NCBI RefSeq assembly: GCF_000144695.1
Contig: NC_014378.1
Span: forward strand, 62,001-126,000
DNA from: Acetohalobium arabaticum DSM 5501
GTDB lineage: Bacteria > Bacillota > Halanaerobiia > Halobacteroidales > Acetohalobiaceae
Reading direction: 5' to 3'
Length of the DNA: 64,000 bases
The number at the start of each line of letters is the position of its first letter. Position 1 is the stretch's first letter. Of the stretch, positions 32,164 to 41,386 are shown one piece after another. Below the pieces are notes generated by a model. It worked only from the letters and a program-made list of their open reading frames with translations. It did not search any database and had not been told where the DNA came from. The position numbers and the translations under genes are program-made.

Positions 32164-32838
32164 ATGGAACGCGTACAGCTTGATGTTGAGTTAAGAGATG
32201 AAACTGGAACAGGGTCAGCCCGTAGATTAAGAGAACAGGGATTAGTTCCTGGAGTTGTTTATGGTCGCAACCAGGAACCGATTAATTTAAAACTAGATGC
32301 TACAGAGCTAGCAGATGTAACAGGTGGAAATGCTATTATTGATTTACAGGTTGATGGTGAAGAGAAGACAGTTATGGTTAAAGATGTGCAAAAGGATGTA
32401 ATTACTGATGAATATCTACATGTAGACTTCCATCAGATTGCTCTTGATGAACCGATTGTGGTAGAGGTTCCAATCTCCCTTGAAGGTGTTGCTGAGGGAG
32501 TAAAAGAAGGTGGGGTTTTACAGAAGACACTTAGAAAGGTAGAAGTTCAATGTCTACCAACAGAAATTCCTTCTGATTTAAAGCTGAATATTTCTGAGTT
32601 AGAGGTAGGAGAGTCCTTACACGTAGGCGATTTAGAAGCCGGTGAAGGCATTGAGCTCACTACTTCTGGTGATGAAGTAGTAGTTACAGTTGTTGCTCCT
32701 ACTGAGCTTGATCTTGATGAGGATGAAGATGAATTAGAAGAAGATCTTGTTACTGAACCAGAAGTTATCGGTGAAGAGCCAGACGAAGAAGGTGAAGAAG
32801 TAGAAGGTGAAGCAGAAGCGGAAACTGAAGAAGCATAA
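32164..32838 (+). CDS. rplY: Ribosomal protein L25 (Ctc/TL5 type)
   Basis: A 224-residue L25 with the 5S-rRNA-binding N-terminal domain (about 1-93, RDETGTGSARRLREQGLVPGVVYG, VDFHQI) and the C-terminal beta domain found in the long Ctc/TL5 form. The tail after residue 180 is almost entirely Asp/Glu with a few hydrophobics, more acidic than usual and in keeping with a halophile. It sits between prs and pth as ctc does in Bacillus. The ribosome-binding site is AAAGGAGTGG. Confidence 0.95.
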   Translation: MERVQLDVELRDETGTGSARRLREQGLVPGVVYGRNQEPINLKLDATELADVTGGNAIIDLQVDGEEKTVMVKDVQKDVITDEYLHVDFHQIALDEPIVVEVPISLEGVAEGVKEGGVLQKTLRKVEVQCLPTEIPSDLKLNISELEVGESLHVGDLEAGEGIELTTSGDEVVVTVVAPTELDLDEDEDELEEDLVTEPEVIGEEPDEEGEEVEGEAEAETEEA

Positions 32839-32866
32839 ATAAATACTTAGATAGATTCTACTGCAG

Positions 32867-32910
32867 GCGTAATCAATTTAAATTGATTACGCTTTTTATT
32901 ATTTTTTTGG
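32867..32910 (+). terminator. Terminator after rplY
   Basis: A perfect 26-bp palindrome, arms GCGTAATCAATTT and AAATTGATTACGC, followed by TTTTTATTATTTTTTT. It ends just upstream of the pth ribosome-binding site, so pth would need read-through or another promoter. Confidence 0.9.
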
Positions 32911-32920
32911 AGGATTGATA

Positions 32921-33481
32921 ATGATGAAGTTAGTTGTGGGCTTGGGTAATCCAGGATTTAAGTATGCAGCAACCAGACATAATATAGGCTTTAGAGTTAT
33001 TGATAATTTTGCTGATAAAAAGCAGATTAAGATTGAAAAGGAGGAACAGGAAGCTTTAACTGGAAGTCTGTATTTTAAAGGAGAGAAAGTAATTTTAGCT
33101 AAACCTCAGACTTATATGAATAATAGCGGACGGGCAGTAGGAAAATTAGTTAACTGGTATGATATTGCTCCAGAGAATGTAATTATTATTTATGATGATC
33201 TGGATTTAAATACTGGCCATTTAAGGATTAAGTCTTCCGGAGGCCACGGCGGCCATAATGGAGTTAAATCTGTCTTTAATCATCTAGGAAGTACTGATAT
33301 TTCCCGGATTAAGATCGGTATCGGACGGCCGCCGGAATATATGACAGTTCCTGACTATGTGCTAGGTAAATTTGATAAAGAAGAGAGGGATAAGGCAGCT
33401 AGAGCCGTTAGGGAAGCGGTTGAAGCTATTGGAGTTATTCTGGATCAGGGAATAGAGCAGGCTATGAATAAATATAACTAA
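32921..33481 (+). CDS. pth: Peptidyl-tRNA hydrolase
   Basis: A 186-residue enzyme that releases peptides from stalled peptidyl-tRNA (spoVC in Bacillus). It shows KLVVGLGNPGFKYAATRHNIGFRVID with the catalytic His, KPQTYMNNSG, IIYDDLDL and the SSGGHGGHNGVKSV loop. GGAGG at 32909-32913 favours ATG 32921 (or the adjacent ATG 32924); an in-frame TTG at 32915 is too close to it. Gene order pth-fin-mfd is conserved with Bacillus. Confidence 0.96.
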   Translation: MMKLVVGLGNPGFKYAATRHNIGFRVIDNFADKKQIKIEKEEQEALTGSLYFKGEKVILAKPQTYMNNSGRAVGKLVNWYDIAPENVIIIYDDLDLNTGHLRIKSSGGHGGHNGVKSVFNHLGSTDISRIKIGIGRPPEYMTVPDYVLGKFDKEERDKAARAVREAVEAIGVILDQGIEQAMNKYN

Positions 33482-33564
33482 GCCATACATATTATTCTTA
33501 TTTTTAACGAATACTTATATGTGAAATGAAATATAGTTTTAACTATGATAGGAGGAAAGTAATT

Positions 33565-33792
33565 ATGAAATTAGTATATTACTGTAGCCAATGTAATGAC
33601 GTAATTGATAGATTGGAAGTTGATGCTGAAGAAATAACTGAAGATAAATTAGGATTTTCTATCTTGACGCCTGGTGAAAAAGAAGATATAATTAATGAAA
33701 CAGAAGATGAAATTGAAATTGGAATTATCTGTGATGATTGTGAAGCAGAGGATGATCTAATTTCTTTAGTGAACAATAATTTAATCCATTAA
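33565..33792 (+). CDS. fin: Anti-sigma-F factor Fin family protein
   Basis: A 75-residue zinc-ribbon-like protein: CSQC near residue 7-10, CDDC near 55-58, with LGFSILTPGEKEDII between. It belongs to the family of B. subtilis Fin (formerly YabK, DUF2757), which inhibits sigma F in the forespore so that sigma G can take over. Location between pth and mfd is exactly that of fin. Translation starts at ATG 33565 after GGAGG; an upstream in-frame ATG at 33526 has no ribosome-binding site. Confidence 0.9.
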   Translation: MKLVYYCSQCNDVIDRLEVDAEEITEDKLGFSILTPGEKEDIINETEDEIEIGIICDDCEAEDDLISLVNNNLIH

Positions 33793-33826
33793 AAGGGGCC
33801 TTGGTAGCTGTTAAGGTCCTTTTTTG
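33791..33826 (+). terminator. Terminator after fin
   Basis: AAAAGGGGCCTT pairs imperfectly with AAGGTCCTTTTTT around an 11-base loop; a run of six T follows. Confidence 0.8.
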
Positions 33827-33858
33827 GTATGTAGGAATGGAATTTAAAAAGGAGTTAA

Positions 33859-36800
33859 GTGGAAATGGAAGCTGGTTTATCTGATTTATTGGCTAAGACA
33901 GAGAAAATTGGAAATCTTAAAAAGAATCTTACTGAAAACTTGAATACCCAACTAGAGGTTAATCTTTCAGTTTCACAGCGGGCGTTTATAGCAGCAAACA
34001 TATATGAGCAAGTAAGTGATAAATTTTTGTTGTTAACTTATAATTGGCAGCGGGCTGCTGAGCTTTATGAAGAATTACTGCGTCTGCTTGCTACTGAAGA
34101 GATTTTTTTATTTCCTCAGTTGGAAGTTCTGCCGCATGAAAGTATTGAAGTTGATATCTCTGTTAAAGTTCAGAGGTTAACAGCTTTAGAGAAGTTAACA
34201 ACTAGAGATGAATCTATAATTATTGCTCCAATTCAGGCCTTGCTGATGAAGCTGCCGCCCGCAGATATCTTTGCTGATTATTCATTTAGAATTGATTTTG
34301 ATTCTACAGTAGAATTAAAAAAGATCAGTTCACAGTTAATAAATCAGGGGTACTGCCGGGTTGATATGGTAGAAAATAAAGGTGATTTCAGTATTCGCGG
34401 CGGAATTATTGATATCTATCCTCTAACGCGAAGTAACCCAGTTCGAATTGAACTCTTTGGTGATGAAGTGGAATCAATTCGGGAATTTGATCTGGCTACC
34501 CAGCGTTCAATTAAGGAATTAAATGATGTTCATATACCGCCGGCAACAGAGATTTTACTGGATTCAGACTCATTACAACAGGGGATAGCTAAATTGAATA
34601 AGGAATTAAAACAGAATAGAGAAGTTTTAATAGAAGATGGGAAGAACAAAGAGGCTAAGGAGTTAGAAAGAAAGCTTGAGACTGACCTGGAACAGATAGA
34701 AGAAGGAATTCAGTTTCCTGCAATCCGGCAGTACTTACCTGCTTTTTATTCAGGATTGTCTACCTTGATTGATTACTTTAATGAAGGTAGTTTGGTCTTT
34801 GATAGTCCAAATCGGATCCAAAAACGTGCTGTAGATTTAATGGATGATCATAATGGATTACGTCTTTCTTTATTGAATCAAGGCAGTGTATTGAGCAGTT
34901 ATGCTAAAAATTTTGCAAGCTTTGAAGAATTATTAACTGAAACTTATGATTATTCTAAATTATACTTAAATAAGACGCAGGAGATAAAAAGTTTAAGGGT
35001 TGATCGAAAGTTAGAATTTAATTTAAAAGAGACGCCGGTTTTTAGAGGACAGATAAATCATTTTTTAGATGAGCTAAAGCAGTTAATAGAGCAGCAATAT
35101 AGAGTAATTATTACTTTATCGACCGAGAGTAAATGTAAGAGGTTGATTAATTCTTTACAAGAAGAAGATTTAACAGCTTTTTATACTGAAGAAATCACAG
35201 ATAAACTACAATCGGGAAATATAGCTGTTACCACTGATGCTTTGCAGAAAGGATTTTCACTGCCAGATTTAAAATTTATTTTATTTACTGAAACTGATAT
35301 CTTCGGTCAGAGTCAGCGTAAAAAGAAACGAAAAACTAAGACTTATGACCAAGGAGCTAAGATTTCTTCTTTTGAAGAACTGAATGTAGGTGATTACGTA
35401 GTCCATGAGAACCACGGAATCGGGAAGTACTTAGGTGTCAAGACGTTAGAGGTTCAAGGACATAATCAGGATTATTTATTGATTAAATATGCTGATGAGG
35501 ATAAACTCTATGTACCTACAGACCAGGTGAATTTAATTCAAAAATATGTTGGAAAAGAAGGTAATAAACCTAAATTATACAGTCTAGGTAGTAATGATTG
35601 GGCCCGCGTGAAGCAGCGGGTTAAAGAATCAGTCCAGGAAATGGCTGAAGAACTGTTAGATATCTATGCTGAGCGCGAAGTAAAGGATGGATATGCTTTC
35701 AGTGAGGATACTGTCTGGCAGCAGGAATTTGAGTCTGATTTTCCTTATGAAGAGACTCCAGACCAACTTAAAACTATTGAAGAAGTTAAAGAGGATATGG
35801 AATCCCCACAGCCTATGGATCGGCTGCTCTGTGGTGATGTGGGCTACGGTAAGACTGAAGTAGCTATCAGAGCTGCTTTTAAAGCAGTATTGGATGGCAA
35901 ACAGGTAGCTATGCTGGTACCGACTACTATTTTGGCCCAACAGCATTTGAATACTTTTATTGATAGATTTGAAGATTATCCTGTTAAAGTAGGAATGTTG
36001 AGTAGATTTAAAACAGCTAAAGAGCAGAAAAAGATAATTGAGGATTTAAAGCAAGGAATAATCGATATTATTATTGGAACCCATAGGATCTTATCAACTG
36101 ATATTGAATTCAATGATTTAGGTTTTTTGATTGTAGATGAAGAACAGCGCTTTGGAGTTAAGCATAAAGAGAGATTGAAGCAGATAAAAAAGAGTATTGA
36201 TGTTTTGACGCTGACGGCAACTCCTATTCCTCGGACGCTCCATATGTCCTTGGTTGGAGTTAGGGATATGAGTTTAATTGAAACACCTCCGCAGAATAGA
36301 TATCCGATTAGAACCTATGTTAGAGAATATAGTGATGATCTAATTCGCGAAGCTATTCGCAAAGAGATAGACCGCGGGGGGCAGGTTTATTTTGTCCATA
36401 ATCGGGTGAAGAATATTGATAAAGTAGCAGCTAAAATTAAGAAGCTGCTGCCTAAGGCTGAAGTAGTAACTGCCCATGGACAGATGAGTGAAGCCAAGTT
36501 AGAGAAGATTATGTTAGGCTTTTTGGATGGTGAGCATGATGTTTTAGTCTGTACCACTATTATTGAAACCGGTCTTGATATTCCTAATGTCAACACTATA
36601 CTTATTAATAATGCTGATCAACTAGGGCTGGCCCAGCTTTATCAGCTGCGCGGCAGAGTAGGCCGGACTAATAGAGTAGCTTATGCTTATTTGCTTTATC
36701 AACAGGATCAGGTTCTATCAGAGGTAGCTGAAAAGCGCTTACAGGCTATAAAGGAATTTACTAACTTAGGTTCTGGATTCAAGATAGCTATGCGTGATTT

Positions 36801-37392
36801 AGAGATTAGAGGTGCCGGTAATATTTTAGGCCCAAAACAGCACGGGCATATTGAGGCAATCGGCTTTTCACTTTATTGTAAGCTGTTAGAACAGGCAGTT
36901 AATGAATTAAAGGGAGAAGATGATGAAGAAGAGGCGGCTGAAATAAATATAGATTTAGAGCTAGATGCTTATATTCCCGAAGACTATATACCTGATTCAA
37001 AACAGAAGATAGAAATCTATAAAAAAATTTCTGGAATTATGAATTTAACTGAAGTAGAAGAAGTTAAAGCTGAATTAAGGGATAGATTTGGAGCCATTCC
37101 TCAGTCGGTATTGAATTTGGTTATGATTTCTAAAATTAAAGTTTTAGCTTTAAATCTGGATGTTAAAAGCATTGAAAGTAAAGATGGGTTAATAATGGTT
37201 AATTTCAATACAGCAGATTATCTATCCGGACCACAGATACTAAAATTGAGTGACCAATACTCTCAACAGATTGGTTTTAAATCAGCTAAGGAACCTGTAT
37301 TGAAGCTTGAAACAGAAGAAAGTGATGTCAAAATTTTAGAAATTTTGGCTGAAGTTCTGGACTACTTAATTGCTAGTCAAGATTTGAAATAA
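33859..37392 (+). CDS. mfd: Transcription-repair coupling factor Mfd
   Basis: An 1177-residue DNA translocase that removes stalled RNA polymerase and recruits UvrA. In order: UvrB-like N-terminal modules (about 1-370, RGGIIDIYPLTRSNPVRIELFGDEVESIREFD), the CarD-like polymerase-interacting domain (LNVGDYVVHENHGIGKYLG, about 510-570), RecG-like motor with Walker A GDVGYGKTEVA and DEEQRFG, TATPIPRTL, the QLRGRVGRTN motif, and the C-terminal regulatory domain. Length is standard. GTG 33859 and ATG 33865 are both possible starts for AAAAGGAG. Confidence 0.97.
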   Translation: MEMEAGLSDLLAKTEKIGNLKKNLTENLNTQLEVNLSVSQRAFIAANIYEQVSDKFLLLTYNWQRAAELYEELLRLLATEEIFLFPQLEVLPHESIEVDISVKVQRLTALEKLTTRDESIIIAPIQALLMKLPPADIFADYSFRIDFDSTVELKKISSQLINQGYCRVDMVENKGDFSIRGGIIDIYPLTRSNPVRIELFGDEVESIREFDLATQRSIKELNDVHIPPATEILLDSDSLQQGIAKLNKELKQNREVLIEDGKNKEAKELERKLETDLEQIEEGIQFPAIRQYLPAFYSGLSTLIDYFNEGSLVFDSPNRIQKRAVDLMDDHNGLRLSLLNQGSVLSSYAKNFASFEELLTETYDYSKLYLNKTQEIKSLRVDRKLEFNLKETPVFRGQINHFLDELKQLIEQQYRVIITLSTESKCKRLINSLQEEDLTAFYTEEITDKLQSGNIAVTTDALQKGFSLPDLKFILFTETDIFGQSQRKKKRKTKTYDQGAKISSFEELNVGDYVVHENHGIGKYLGVKTLEVQGHNQDYLLIKYADEDKLYVPTDQVNLIQKYVGKEGNKPKLYSLGSNDWARVKQRVKESVQEMAEELLDIYAEREVKDGYAFSEDTVWQQEFESDFPYEETPDQLKTIEEVKEDMESPQPMDRLLCGDVGYGKTEVAIRAAFKAVLDGKQVAMLVPTTILAQQHLNTFIDRFEDYPVKVGMLSRFKTAKEQKKIIEDLKQGIIDIIIGTHRILSTDIEFNDLGFLIVDEEQRFGVKHKERLKQIKKSIDVLTLTATPIPRTLHMSLVGVRDMSLIETPPQNRYPIRTYVREYSDDLIREAIRKEIDRGGQVYFVHNRVKNIDKVAAKIKKLLPKAEVVTAHGQMSEAKLEKIMLGFLDGEHDVLVCTTIIETGLDIPNVNTILINNADQLGLAQLYQLRGRVGRTNRVAYAYLLYQQDQVLSEVAEKRLQAIKEFTNLGSGFKIAMRDLEIRGAGNILGPKQHGHIEAIGFSLYCKLLEQAVNELKGEDDEEEAAEINIDLELDAYIPEDYIPDSKQKIEIYKKISGIMNLTEVEEVKAELRDRFGAIPQSVLNLVMISKIKVLALNLDVKSIESKDGLIMVNFNTADYLSGPQILKLSDQYSQQIGFKSAKEPVLKLETEESDVKILEILAEVLDYLIASQDLK

Positions 37393-37461
37393 TTTTTCTT
37401 TCACCTCCTGGGGTATATGTTAAATTTTACATCAATAATTAGTACTATTTAGTGGAGTTAA

Positions 37462-37492
37462 AGAATAAAAATATAAGATTAGCTATATACTA
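37462..37492 (+). promoter_or_regulatory. Sigma-G-like promoter of spoVT
   Basis: AGAATA (37462-37467), 18 bp, TATACTA (37486-37492). Each element differs by one base from the sigma-F/G patterns TGAATA and CATACTA. Bacillus spoVT is sigma-G-controlled. Confidence 0.45.
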
Positions 37493-37546
37493 TGTACAAA
37501 TGGAAGACATTCACATGAATTATAAATTCAAGGAGGTGAAAGCTGG

Positions 37547-37579
37547 TTGGACAGTTATATGACAGAAGAGGCTGTTTAA
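37547..37579 (+). CDS. Short leader peptide ORF before spoVT
   Basis: A near-perfect ribosome-binding site AAGGAGGTGA (37530-37539) lies 49 bp before spoVT, far from its ATG, but 7 bp before a TTG that opens a 10-codon frame (MDSYMTEEAV, stop TAA 37577-37579). The spoVT ATG follows the stop by 9 bp and has only a weak site of its own, so spoVT translation may be coupled to this short frame. Whether the peptide matters or only the coupling cannot be told. Confidence 0.5.
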   Translation: MDSYMTEEAV

Positions 37580-37588
37580 CCAGAAGTT

Positions 37589-38149
37589 ATGAAAGCAACA
37601 GGAATAGTCAGGCGGATTGATGATTTAGGACGTGTAGTTATTCCTAAAGAGATTCGTAGAACTATGCGGATTCGAGAAGGCGAACCGCTAGAGATATTTG
37701 TTGATAGAGATGGAGAGGTTATTTTAAAGAAATACTCTCCTTTAGGTCAGTTGAATGAATTCGCTGAAGAATATGTTGATTCTTTACATGAAGTTACCGG
37801 GTATATAGCCTGTGTTTTAGACCGGGATGTAGTAGTTGCAGTTGCTGGTGCTCCTGATAAGAAGTTTCTGGATAAACCGGTTAGTCAGGCTGCAGAAGAG
37901 GTTATGGATAAACAGGAAACAGTAATTATTGAAGATCCTGGAGCCCATTCTTTTTGTGAAGGCTGCCTTGAAGATGATGAGGATTGTAAATTCAGTGTAC
38001 AGGTTTTAGCTCCAGTTATCTCTTTAGAAGGCAAATCAATTGGTGCTGTTGTTTTAAGTTCTCAAGAACTTGATGATACAATGGGAGATTTAGAAGTTAA
38101 ACTGGCAAATACTGCGGCTGGTTTTTTGGCCAGACAGATGGAGGATTAA
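37589..38149 (+). CDS. spoVT: Stage V sporulation regulator SpoVT
   Basis: A 186-residue forespore transcription regulator with an N-terminal AbrB-type swapped-hairpin DNA-binding domain (MKATGIVRRIDDLGRVVIPKEIRRTMRIREGEPLEIF) and a C-terminal GAF domain (about 60-180). It modulates sigma-G genes late in sporulation. The C-terminal domain holds CEGCLEDDEDC, three Cys in a short stretch. Its place directly after mfd is that in Bacillus. Confidence 0.96.
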   Translation: MKATGIVRRIDDLGRVVIPKEIRRTMRIREGEPLEIFVDRDGEVILKKYSPLGQLNEFAEEYVDSLHEVTGYIACVLDRDVVVAVAGAPDKKFLDKPVSQAAEEVMDKQETVIIEDPGAHSFCEGCLEDDEDCKFSVQVLAPVISLEGKSIGAVVLSSQELDDTMGDLEVKLANTAAGFLARQMED

Positions 38150-38158
38150 TTATTACTT

Positions 38159-38190
38159 AAGGTGAGTCAGTTTGTGGCTCACCTTTTTTC
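38159..38190 (+). terminator. Terminator after spoVT
   Basis: AAGGTGAG pairs with GCTCACCTT (loop 10 bases), followed by TTTTT. Confidence 0.92.
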
Positions 38191-38280
38191 TTGATTTTAA
38201 AAGGGATTTAGAATGTTTTCTTGAATATAGAATGGAGAAAGTATAGAATGTTAGAGTAAGATAAGAAAGGGAGTCAATTG

Positions 38281-39888
38281 ATGGCTGAAAATAGAAAACA
38301 AGGCTTTTTACAGGGGGCTTTGATTTTAACCATAGCAGCCTTTATTAGTAAAGCAATGGGGCTGGTTTATCGTATTTTATTAACTCGTTTAATTGGTAAA
38401 GAGGGAATCGGCCTCTATCAGATGGCTTATCCTATTTATACAATTATTTTAGTGATTTCCAGGTCGGGAATTCCAGTAGCGATTTCTAAATTGGTAGCTG
38501 AAAAGGTAGCAGAAGATAATCGAAAGAGTGCATACAGAATATTCCGAGTGGCTTTAAGTATCAGTTTTATTTTGGGTTTGGTATTTTCAGCAGGCTTAAT
38601 TATTGCTGCTAAACCTTTAGCCCAGAATGTATTACGGGATGCGAGGGCTTTTTATTCTGTCTTAGCTATTGCTCCAGCTGTATTTTTTGTTTCAATAATG
38701 GCTTCTTACCGCGGCTTCTTTCAAGGCTTGCAGACTATGACACCGACGGCTATTTCACAGGTAGTAGAACAGCTAGTGAGAATGAGCACTATGCTGCTTT
38801 TAGCTTACTTATTATTATCCAAAGGAGTCGAGTTTGCTGCTGGTGGTGCAGCTTTTGGAGCAGTGACAGGTGCAGTTGCAGGCCTGACAGTACTGCTTTA
38901 TATCTATTATAAGAATAAACAGGAAGTAGATGAATTTGCTGTAAGTGGTCCTGGAGATAATCTACCAGTACATAGAATATTACAGCGGCTTGCTTCTCTG
39001 GCTATTCCGGTTACCTTAGGTGCTTTAGTACTGCCGTTAATGCAGTTTATCGATGCTACACTTATTCCCTGGCGGCTTCAGGTGGCAGGTTTTAGTATTT
39101 CAGAAGCAACAGGATTATACGGCAATTTTGCTGGAATGGCTATGGTGCTAGTTAATTTTCCAACTATTATTACTGTTTCCCTAGCAGCCAGTTTGGTGCC
39201 GACAATTTCAGAGGCTTTTTCTTTAGGAGAGGATAGATTGATTAAGATTCGAACCCAGTCTGCATTAAGACTAACAGTCTTTATTTGTCTACCAGCAGCA
39301 GCAGGTCTTTTTTTACTGGCTACGCCTCTCAGCCAGATGTTATTTGCTCAGCCGGAAGCAGGGATTCCGCTGCGTTATGTATCTTGGGGAGTTATATTTG
39401 TCTGTCTCCAGCAGACTAGCTCCAGCATCTTACAGGGGATCGGTAAAACGGTTATTCCCGCCCGAAATCTATTTTTAGGAGGAGCTTTAAATGCTGTATT
39501 GAATTATTTTTTAACGGCTATACCCAGCATTGGTATCAGAGGTGCAGCTGTAGCTACTGCGTCTGGTTTCTGTTTAGCTGCTCTTTTAAATTTATTATCA
39601 ATTGCCCTCTTGATTGGTTATGACTATAATTATCGTGATATGTTATTAAAGCCTATTTTAGCTGTAGTAGTTATGAGTCTGTTAGTAAAGCTCTCTTATA
39701 GTCAAGGAATAACTCTGTTACAGAATAATACCCTTTCTACTTTAGGGGCAGTCGTAGTAGGAGCAGTAGTTTATAGCTTAATTCTATTAATAACAGGAGC
39801 AGTAAAGGAGAAGGATCTTAAATTAATTCCTAAGATAGGAGATAGATTAGCAGATATTTTACTTAAACTTGGATTAGTGAGGGGATAG
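38281..39888 (+). CDS. SpoVB/MurJ-like polysaccharide flippase
   Basis: A 535-residue integral membrane protein of the MOP superfamily with about 14 hydrophobic helices, starting FLQGALILTIAAFISKAMGLVYRILLTRLIGKEGIGLYQMAYP, the usual SpoVB/YabM/MurJ-like opening. Such proteins move lipid-linked sugars across the membrane for cortex or capsule synthesis. At this place in Bacillus is yabM (spoVB-like). An in-frame TTG 38278 precedes ATG 38281; AAAGGGAG upstream fits either. It is followed at 1 bp by mazG, so the two are in one operon. Confidence 0.9.
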   Translation: MAENRKQGFLQGALILTIAAFISKAMGLVYRILLTRLIGKEGIGLYQMAYPIYTIILVISRSGIPVAISKLVAEKVAEDNRKSAYRIFRVALSISFILGLVFSAGLIIAAKPLAQNVLRDARAFYSVLAIAPAVFFVSIMASYRGFFQGLQTMTPTAISQVVEQLVRMSTMLLLAYLLLSKGVEFAAGGAAFGAVTGAVAGLTVLLYIYYKNKQEVDEFAVSGPGDNLPVHRILQRLASLAIPVTLGALVLPLMQFIDATLIPWRLQVAGFSISEATGLYGNFAGMAMVLVNFPTIITVSLAASLVPTISEAFSLGEDRLIKIRTQSALRLTVFICLPAAAGLFLLATPLSQMLFAQPEAGIPLRYVSWGVIFVCLQQTSSSILQGIGKTVIPARNLFLGGALNAVLNYFLTAIPSIGIRGAAVATASGFCLAALLNLLSIALLIGYDYNYRDMLLKPILAVVVMSLLVKLSYSQGITLLQNNTLSTLGAVVVGAVVYSLILLITGAVKEKDLKLIPKIGDRLADILLKLGLVRG

Positions 39889-39889
39889 T

Positions 39890-41386
39890 ATGCCAGAACC
39901 AGAATTAAAAGGATTAAAGATAATAGGCTTAGGTTATAAAGGAGTAGATGATTTAACGTTAAAGGCTTATAAGGAACTTAAGAAGGTAGACAAGCTGTTA
40001 GTGAGAACAGATAAGCATCCTGTTATTCCGCATTTTAAAGAAGAAGGAATAGATGTTATATCCTTTGATAATCTATTAGAGAAAGACCTGGATTCTGATC
40101 AGATAGTCAATAGTATCGCTGAGCAGATTAGGGGTTATTTAGATAAAAATATAGAAGTAGACTATGCTGTTCCCGGCAGCCCTTTAGTAGGTGATGAGTC
40201 AGTTAATCGACTGGTGGCTAAGCTACCTGATGATAGAATAGAGGTCCTACCAGGACTAGACTCTTTTGGCTTGTTGAAAAGAAAGTTTAATTTTGATTCT
40301 AATGGCCTACAGATTATGGACAGTTTAGCATTTAGAGTTGAAGATATAGATACTGACCAGAGTCTAGTTTTAACTAATATCAGTAATCAGAAAGCAGCTT
40401 CTAGATTACAAGAAGGCTTATTAGAGGTTTATCCGGCTGATTATTCTATTCAGATAATTGAAGTAGGTAAAGATTATCTAACAGAAAGCCGTAAACTTCT
40501 ACTTCGTAATTTGGATAAGTTAAAAGAAGTTGACCAGTTAATTAATCTTTATATTCCAGCTTTATCAGAGAAAACAGAGGTAGATTTAGATAGGCTAGGA
40601 AGTCTGGATACATTAGTTAAAGTGGTAGCTAAATTGAGAAGTCCTGAGGGATGCCCCTGGGATTTAGAGCAGACACATTATTCTTTGCGGCCGCATTTAA
40701 TTGAAGAGACCTATGAAGTTTTAGAAAGTATAGAACTTAATGATTCTGCTGGATTATGTGAGGAATTAGGTGATCTGTTATTACATGTTGTTTTTCATGC
40801 TCAACTGGCAGAAGAGACAGGAGATTTTACTATAGAGGATGTAATCAGCAGTATTTCAGAAAAAATGATCAGGCGCCATCCTCATGTTTTTGGAACGAAG
40901 GAACTATCGACTTCCGATGAAGTAATAAAGAAGTGGGAAGAGATAAAGGCAACAGAAAAGAATCATAAAGAGAATGAATCCCTTCTGGATATTACCAGAG
41001 GCCTTCCGGCATTGATGGGGGCCCAGGAGATTCAATCTAAAGCTGCAGAGATTGGATTTGATTGGACAGATATAGATGGTGCAGTCGATAAGTTAAAAGA
41101 AGAGTTAGAAGAATTCCAAGAAGCTTTAATGTTTGAGCAGAAGGACTTAGTCAAAGAAGAGTTAGGGGATTTACTGTTTGCTGTAGTTAATGTTAGTAGA
41201 TTTCTGGATTTAGATTCAGAGCTGACTTTACATGATGCTTGTTGTAAATTTAAAGCTAGATTTCAATATATGGAGAAGCTGGCAGATGATAAGTTAAGTG
41301 GAATGTCCTTAACTGAATTAGAAGAATTGTGGCAGAAAGCTAAAGTTAAATTAGAGGAGGAAAAAATTAATGAAAGATTTGAATAA
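39890..41386 (+). CDS. mazG: YabN-like tetrapyrrole-methylase-fold/MazG fusion
   Basis: A 498-residue protein with an N-terminal SAM-dependent tetrapyrrole methylase-like domain (about 5-225, LKIIGLGYKGVDDLTLKAYKELKK and VPGSPLVGDESV) and a C-terminal MazG nucleoside triphosphate pyrophosphohydrolase with two MazG modules (LVKVVAKLRSPEGCPWDLEQTHYSLRPHLIEETYEV, EELGDLLLHVVFHAQ; then LKEELEEFQEAL and EELGDLLFAVVN). The second repeat keeps the EExxE...ExxD metal motif. The MazG part clears abnormal dNTPs; the methylase part has no proven role. It overlaps the carboxypeptidase gene by 17 bp. Confidence 0.93.
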   Translation: MPEPELKGLKIIGLGYKGVDDLTLKAYKELKKVDKLLVRTDKHPVIPHFKEEGIDVISFDNLLEKDLDSDQIVNSIAEQIRGYLDKNIEVDYAVPGSPLVGDESVNRLVAKLPDDRIEVLPGLDSFGLLKRKFNFDSNGLQIMDSLAFRVEDIDTDQSLVLTNISNQKAASRLQEGLLEVYPADYSIQIIEVGKDYLTESRKLLLRNLDKLKEVDQLINLYIPALSEKTEVDLDRLGSLDTLVKVVAKLRSPEGCPWDLEQTHYSLRPHLIEETYEVLESIELNDSAGLCEELGDLLLHVVFHAQLAEETGDFTIEDVISSISEKMIRRHPHVFGTKELSTSDEVIKKWEEIKATEKNHKENESLLDITRGLPALMGAQEIQSKAAEIGFDWTDIDGAVDKLKEELEEFQEALMFEQKDLVKEELGDLLFAVVNVSRFLDLDSELTLHDACCKFKARFQYMEKLADDKLSGMSLTELEELWQKAKVKLEEEKINERFE

